From contig DATLYR010000101.1 of NCBI GenBank assembly GCA_035574475.1, forward strand, positions 1 through 36,837: a stretch of 36,837 nt of DNA, read 5' to 3'. Origin of the DNA: Nevskiales bacterium. GTDB taxonomy: Bacteria > Pseudomonadota > Gammaproteobacteria > Nevskiales > DATLYR01. This document shows, in pieces, positions 34,967 through 36,837 of this stretch; position 1 is the first letter of the stretch; each line of letters opens with the position of its first letter. The notes beneath the pieces are model-generated. The model was not told the origin of the DNA, did no database searches, and saw only the letters and a list, made by a program, of their open reading frames with translations. The position numbers and the translations under genes are program-made.

Positions 34967-35305
34967 TCAGCAGAGCTTGGCGCCGTTGGGCACCGGCCGC
35001 TCCGGGGTGGCGATGACCACCGCCCCTTCCGCATCGTGGAAGCCGGTGAGCAGGAACTCGGAGCGGAACGGCCCGACCTGCTTCACCGGGAAGTTGACCA
35101 CGCCCACCACCTGCCGGCCAAGCAGGTCCTCGGGCCGGTAGTGGCGGGTGATCTGGGCGCTGGTCTTCTTCACCCCGAGCTCCGGCCCGAAATCCACCCA
35201 CACCTTGTAGGCGGGCTTACGCGCCTCGGGAAACGCCTGTACCTCCACCACCGTACCCACCCTGAGCTCCACCCGTTCAAACTCGTCCCAACTGATCTCT
35301 CGCAT
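34967..35305 (-). CDS. tRNA-binding domain protein (CsaA/YgjH-like)
   Basis: A 112-residue OB-fold protein starting [20 protein letters not shown], with [20 protein letters not shown] and [19 protein letters not shown]. These are typical of CsaA/YgjH proteins and of the C-terminal tRNA-binding domain of methionyl-tRNA synthetase. It probably binds tRNA or acts as a chaperone-like factor. ATG 35305 gives the family length; the open frame begins 13 codons earlier. It converges on nadA with a 25-bp gap. Confidence 0.88.
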   Translation of the reverse strand: MREISWDEFERVELRVGTVVEVQAFPEARKPAYKVWVDFGPELGVKKTSAQITRHYRPEDLLGRQVVGVVNFPVKQVGPFRSEFLLTGFHDAEGAVVIATPERPVPNGAKLC

Positions 35306-35452
35306 CGCTCGCCTCCACCGCTTGGTCTGGACCGTGAAGGGCATAGCTTAGCGGCAGCGGCGGCGCTGGTCTTGCCCCCGACCGTGCCGTTCTTGTCTGC
35401 GGCTGCGAGCGGGCCCGGTCCGCGCCATGCCAACCCCTATCCGCCGCCACTC

Positions 35453-35482
35453 TTGACGGCTGCGCCGGCTCTGCCCTAACTT
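35453..35482 (+). promoter_or_regulatory. Candidate promoter for the MAT-like gene
   Basis: TTGACG (35453-35458) and TAACTT (35477-35482) are 18 bp apart in the 320-bp gap between the CsaA-like and MAT-like genes. The rest of the gap shows nothing else. Confidence 0.35.
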
Positions 35483-35626
35483 GCCGCTTGCGCCCGCCGC
35501 CACGGGCGCATCGCCGAGTTAAGCGACAACTTGCAGGGCGATCCACAAATGCTGCTAAAGCGTCGGCTGCCTGCCCTGCTCCCCGGACAGCCCACGCCGT
35601 GGAGCCGGGAGCCGGAAACGAGAACC

Positions 35627-36535
35627 ATGCCCAGGATCGTACTCCATTCCGCCGCGGCCGTCGCGGCGGATCACCCGGCGGGCCAGTGCACCCGCCTTGC
35701 CGAGACACTCCACAGCCTGCTGCCGCCCTCGAGCTCCCAGGCGCGCCTGCGCTGTACCCTGTCACCCGCCGCCGCAGGCCCCGCCCTGCGTATCGAGCAC
35801 CGGCTGCCGGGCATATCCGAAGGCGTGCTGCACGAGTGCCTGCGCCAGGCCCTGATCGAGGTATTGGGGGCGCCGGCCGCGGCGCGCGCGCTGCTGCAGC
35901 TGTCGCCGCTCGACGCGGCACGTGCCTGGCCGGTGTACGGCCACGGCGCGGCCAGCGCCGATACTGCGGACGGGCGGCCGCTGCCCCAGGTCCTGGCGCA
36001 GCGCTTGATCCAGCGCAGCCAGGCGGTGGCGGCACGCCACGGCCTCGCCGGGCTGTGCGTCCAGGTCTGCATGCGCTACCGGGACGGGGTGGCACAGCGG
36101 GTGGAAGCGGTGGCGCTGCGCAGCCCGGGCGCCCGCCGCCTGCGCGACCGGGGGCTGCTGGCGGCGCTGCTGGCCGAGGTCATCGACCCGGTGCTGGTCG
36201 CCCCTTGGCAGCCGCGCGAGATCCACCTGCTGCACCCGGTCCCGGCCGCCGTGGCCGTCTGCGATCCGCTGCGCTTACGGCTGGAGCGGCTGGCGGCCGC
36301 GCTGGCGCGCGGCGTGGTGGCCGCAGGGCTGGCCCGTCATTGCGCCGTGACGCTGGCAGGCGCTGCCGACGGCCGGCTCCAGGTGAGCGCGCTACGCCTG
36401 GAGGATGCGGCGGGGAGCAGCGCCGAAGCGGTGCTGCAGCTCCTGCGCCGGCGCTGCCCCGACAGCCTGGCGCGGCTTGCGCTCACTCCCGCGGCCGATC
36501 CGGCAACCCCAGTCCCGCTGCCAGCGCTGGGCTGA
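35627..36535 (+). CDS. Divergent methionine adenosyltransferase-like protein, probable pseudoenzyme
   Basis: A 302-residue protein that aligns by eye along most of MetK (384 residues). MPRIVLHSAAAVAADHPAGQ parallels the MetK start with GHPDK, keeping the His but not the Asp or Lys. ARLRCTL parallels ARVACET. LPQVLAQRLIQRSQAVAARH parallels the PAPITYAHRLVQRQAEVR helix. VQVCMRYRDGVAQRVEAVAL parallels the SQVTFQY...VVLSTQ strand. EVIDPVL parallels IIKPILP. AALARGVVAAGLARHCAVTL parallels AKNIVAAGLADRCEIQV. Missing are the GDQGLMFGY loop and the FVIGGPxGDxGLTGRK segment, so synthesis of S-adenosylmethionine is unlikely. ATG 35627 matches the MetK start; earlier in-frame starts exist at 35531 and 35549. 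The role is unknown. Confidence 0.65.
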   Translation: MPRIVLHSAAAVAADHPAGQCTRLAETLHSLLPPSSSQARLRCTLSPAAAGPALRIEHRLPGISEGVLHECLRQALIEVLGAPAAARALLQLSPLDAARAWPVYGHGAASADTADGRPLPQVLAQRLIQRSQAVAARHGLAGLCVQVCMRYRDGVAQRVEAVALRSPGARRLRDRGLLAALLAEVIDPVLVAPWQPREIHLLHPVPAAVAVCDPLRLRLERLAAALARGVVAAGLARHCAVTLAGAADGRLQVSALRLEDAAGSSAEAVLQLLRRRCPDSLARLALTPAADPATPVPLPALG

Positions 36536-36540
36536 TCGTC

Positions 36541-36837
36541 TCAGACCGTCGGCACCCAGCGCAGGATGGCGGCGCGGTTGGTCCACGACCACACCCGCGC
36601 CGCCGCCGCCTGGCGCGGCAGCCAGCAGTAGTCGTCGTGCTCGGCGGGATTGAGGCGCACCGGCACTCGCTCGGCCAGCTCCAGGCGGAACACCCGCTCG
36701 TGGTTCTCCGTCACGCCCGGGGCGTAGCGGTGCCGCCACTCCGGCAGGATGGGATAGTGGTGTGCCTCGCCGCAGTCGATGACGGCATCAGTCTCGATGC
36801 CGGTCTCCTCGTGCAGTTCGCGGCGGGCGGCGGCGCG
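36541..36837 (-). CDS. nudB: Nudix hydrolase, NudB-like (dihydroneopterin triphosphate pyrophosphatase), C-terminal part
   Basis: The frame is open from the right window edge to a stop at 36541 and gives 98 residues starting RAAARRELHEETGIETDAVI, the second half of a Nudix box with catalytic glutamates. It continues with HYPILPEWRHRYAPGVTENH, ERVFRLELAE and LNPAEHDDYCWLPRQAAARV. This pattern (NEH near the middle, HxxYxWL near the end) fits NudB, which acts in folate synthesis. The N-terminus lies outside the window. It converges on the MAT-like gene with a 5-bp gap. Confidence 0.82.
   Translation of the reverse strand, partial: RAAARRELHEETGIETDAVIDCGEAHHYPILPEWRHRYAPGVTENHERVFRLELAERVPVRLNPAEHDDYCWLPRQAAAARVWSWTNRAAILRWVPTV

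Overview
The window is GC-rich, compactly coded DNA. Its right third has the gene order yebC-ruvC-ruvA-ruvB-ybgC-tolQ-tolR-tolA-tolB-pal-cpoB-tRNA-Lys, which is typical of Gammaproteobacteria. I infer a gammaproteobacterium, possibly Chromatiales-like. No ribosomal RNA or other strong taxonomic marker is present, so this is not certain.

Layout. Positions 1-16.9 kb hold a taurine (organosulfonate) dissimilation cluster: a partial quinone oxidoreductase gene, a deletion remnant of taurine:pyruvate aminotransferase (tpa), the divergent MocR-type regulator tauR, an IclR regulator, pta, a TauE-type sulfite exporter, cobT-cobS on the minus strand, xsc, a YeiH-type exporter, tauX-tauY and a three-gene TRAP transporter (tauKLM). 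The inferred pathway is: TauKLM imports taurine; TauXY oxidises it to sulfoacetaldehyde; Xsc with phosphate gives acetyl phosphate and sulfite; Pta makes acetyl-CoA; TauE and/or YeiH exports sulfite. The aminotransferase route is dead because tpa lost about two thirds of its length, so the dehydrogenase route appears to have taken over.

Positions 16.9-24.5 kb are a mixed accessory stretch: a tandem-Cache periplasmic protein, a Lon-like AAA protease coupled to a universal-stress-like protein, an orphan CheR-type methyltransferase, a carboxymuconolactone-decarboxylase-like protein, a decayed YCII / ECF sigma / SnoaL-like gene set (nonsense codon, deletion and frameshift) and a VOC protein.

Positions 24.5-33 kb are the core block: tRNA-Lys(UUU) with terminator, then the Tol-Pal envelope system, ybgC, ruvBAC and yebC, all on the minus strand. 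Positions 33-36.8 kb hold nrtR-nadA with two operator-like palindromes, a CsaA-like tRNA-binding protein, a highly divergent S-adenosylmethionine-synthetase-like protein that has lost its catalytic motifs, and a partial nudB-like Nudix gene.

Points of most interest: the methionine-adenosyltransferase-like pseudoenzyme near the right end; the pta and xsc promoters, which share one operator at identical spacing from the -35 and -10 boxes; a CobS-CobT pair embedded in the sulfonate cluster without cobN; and the visible decay of tpa and of the sigma-factor gene set.
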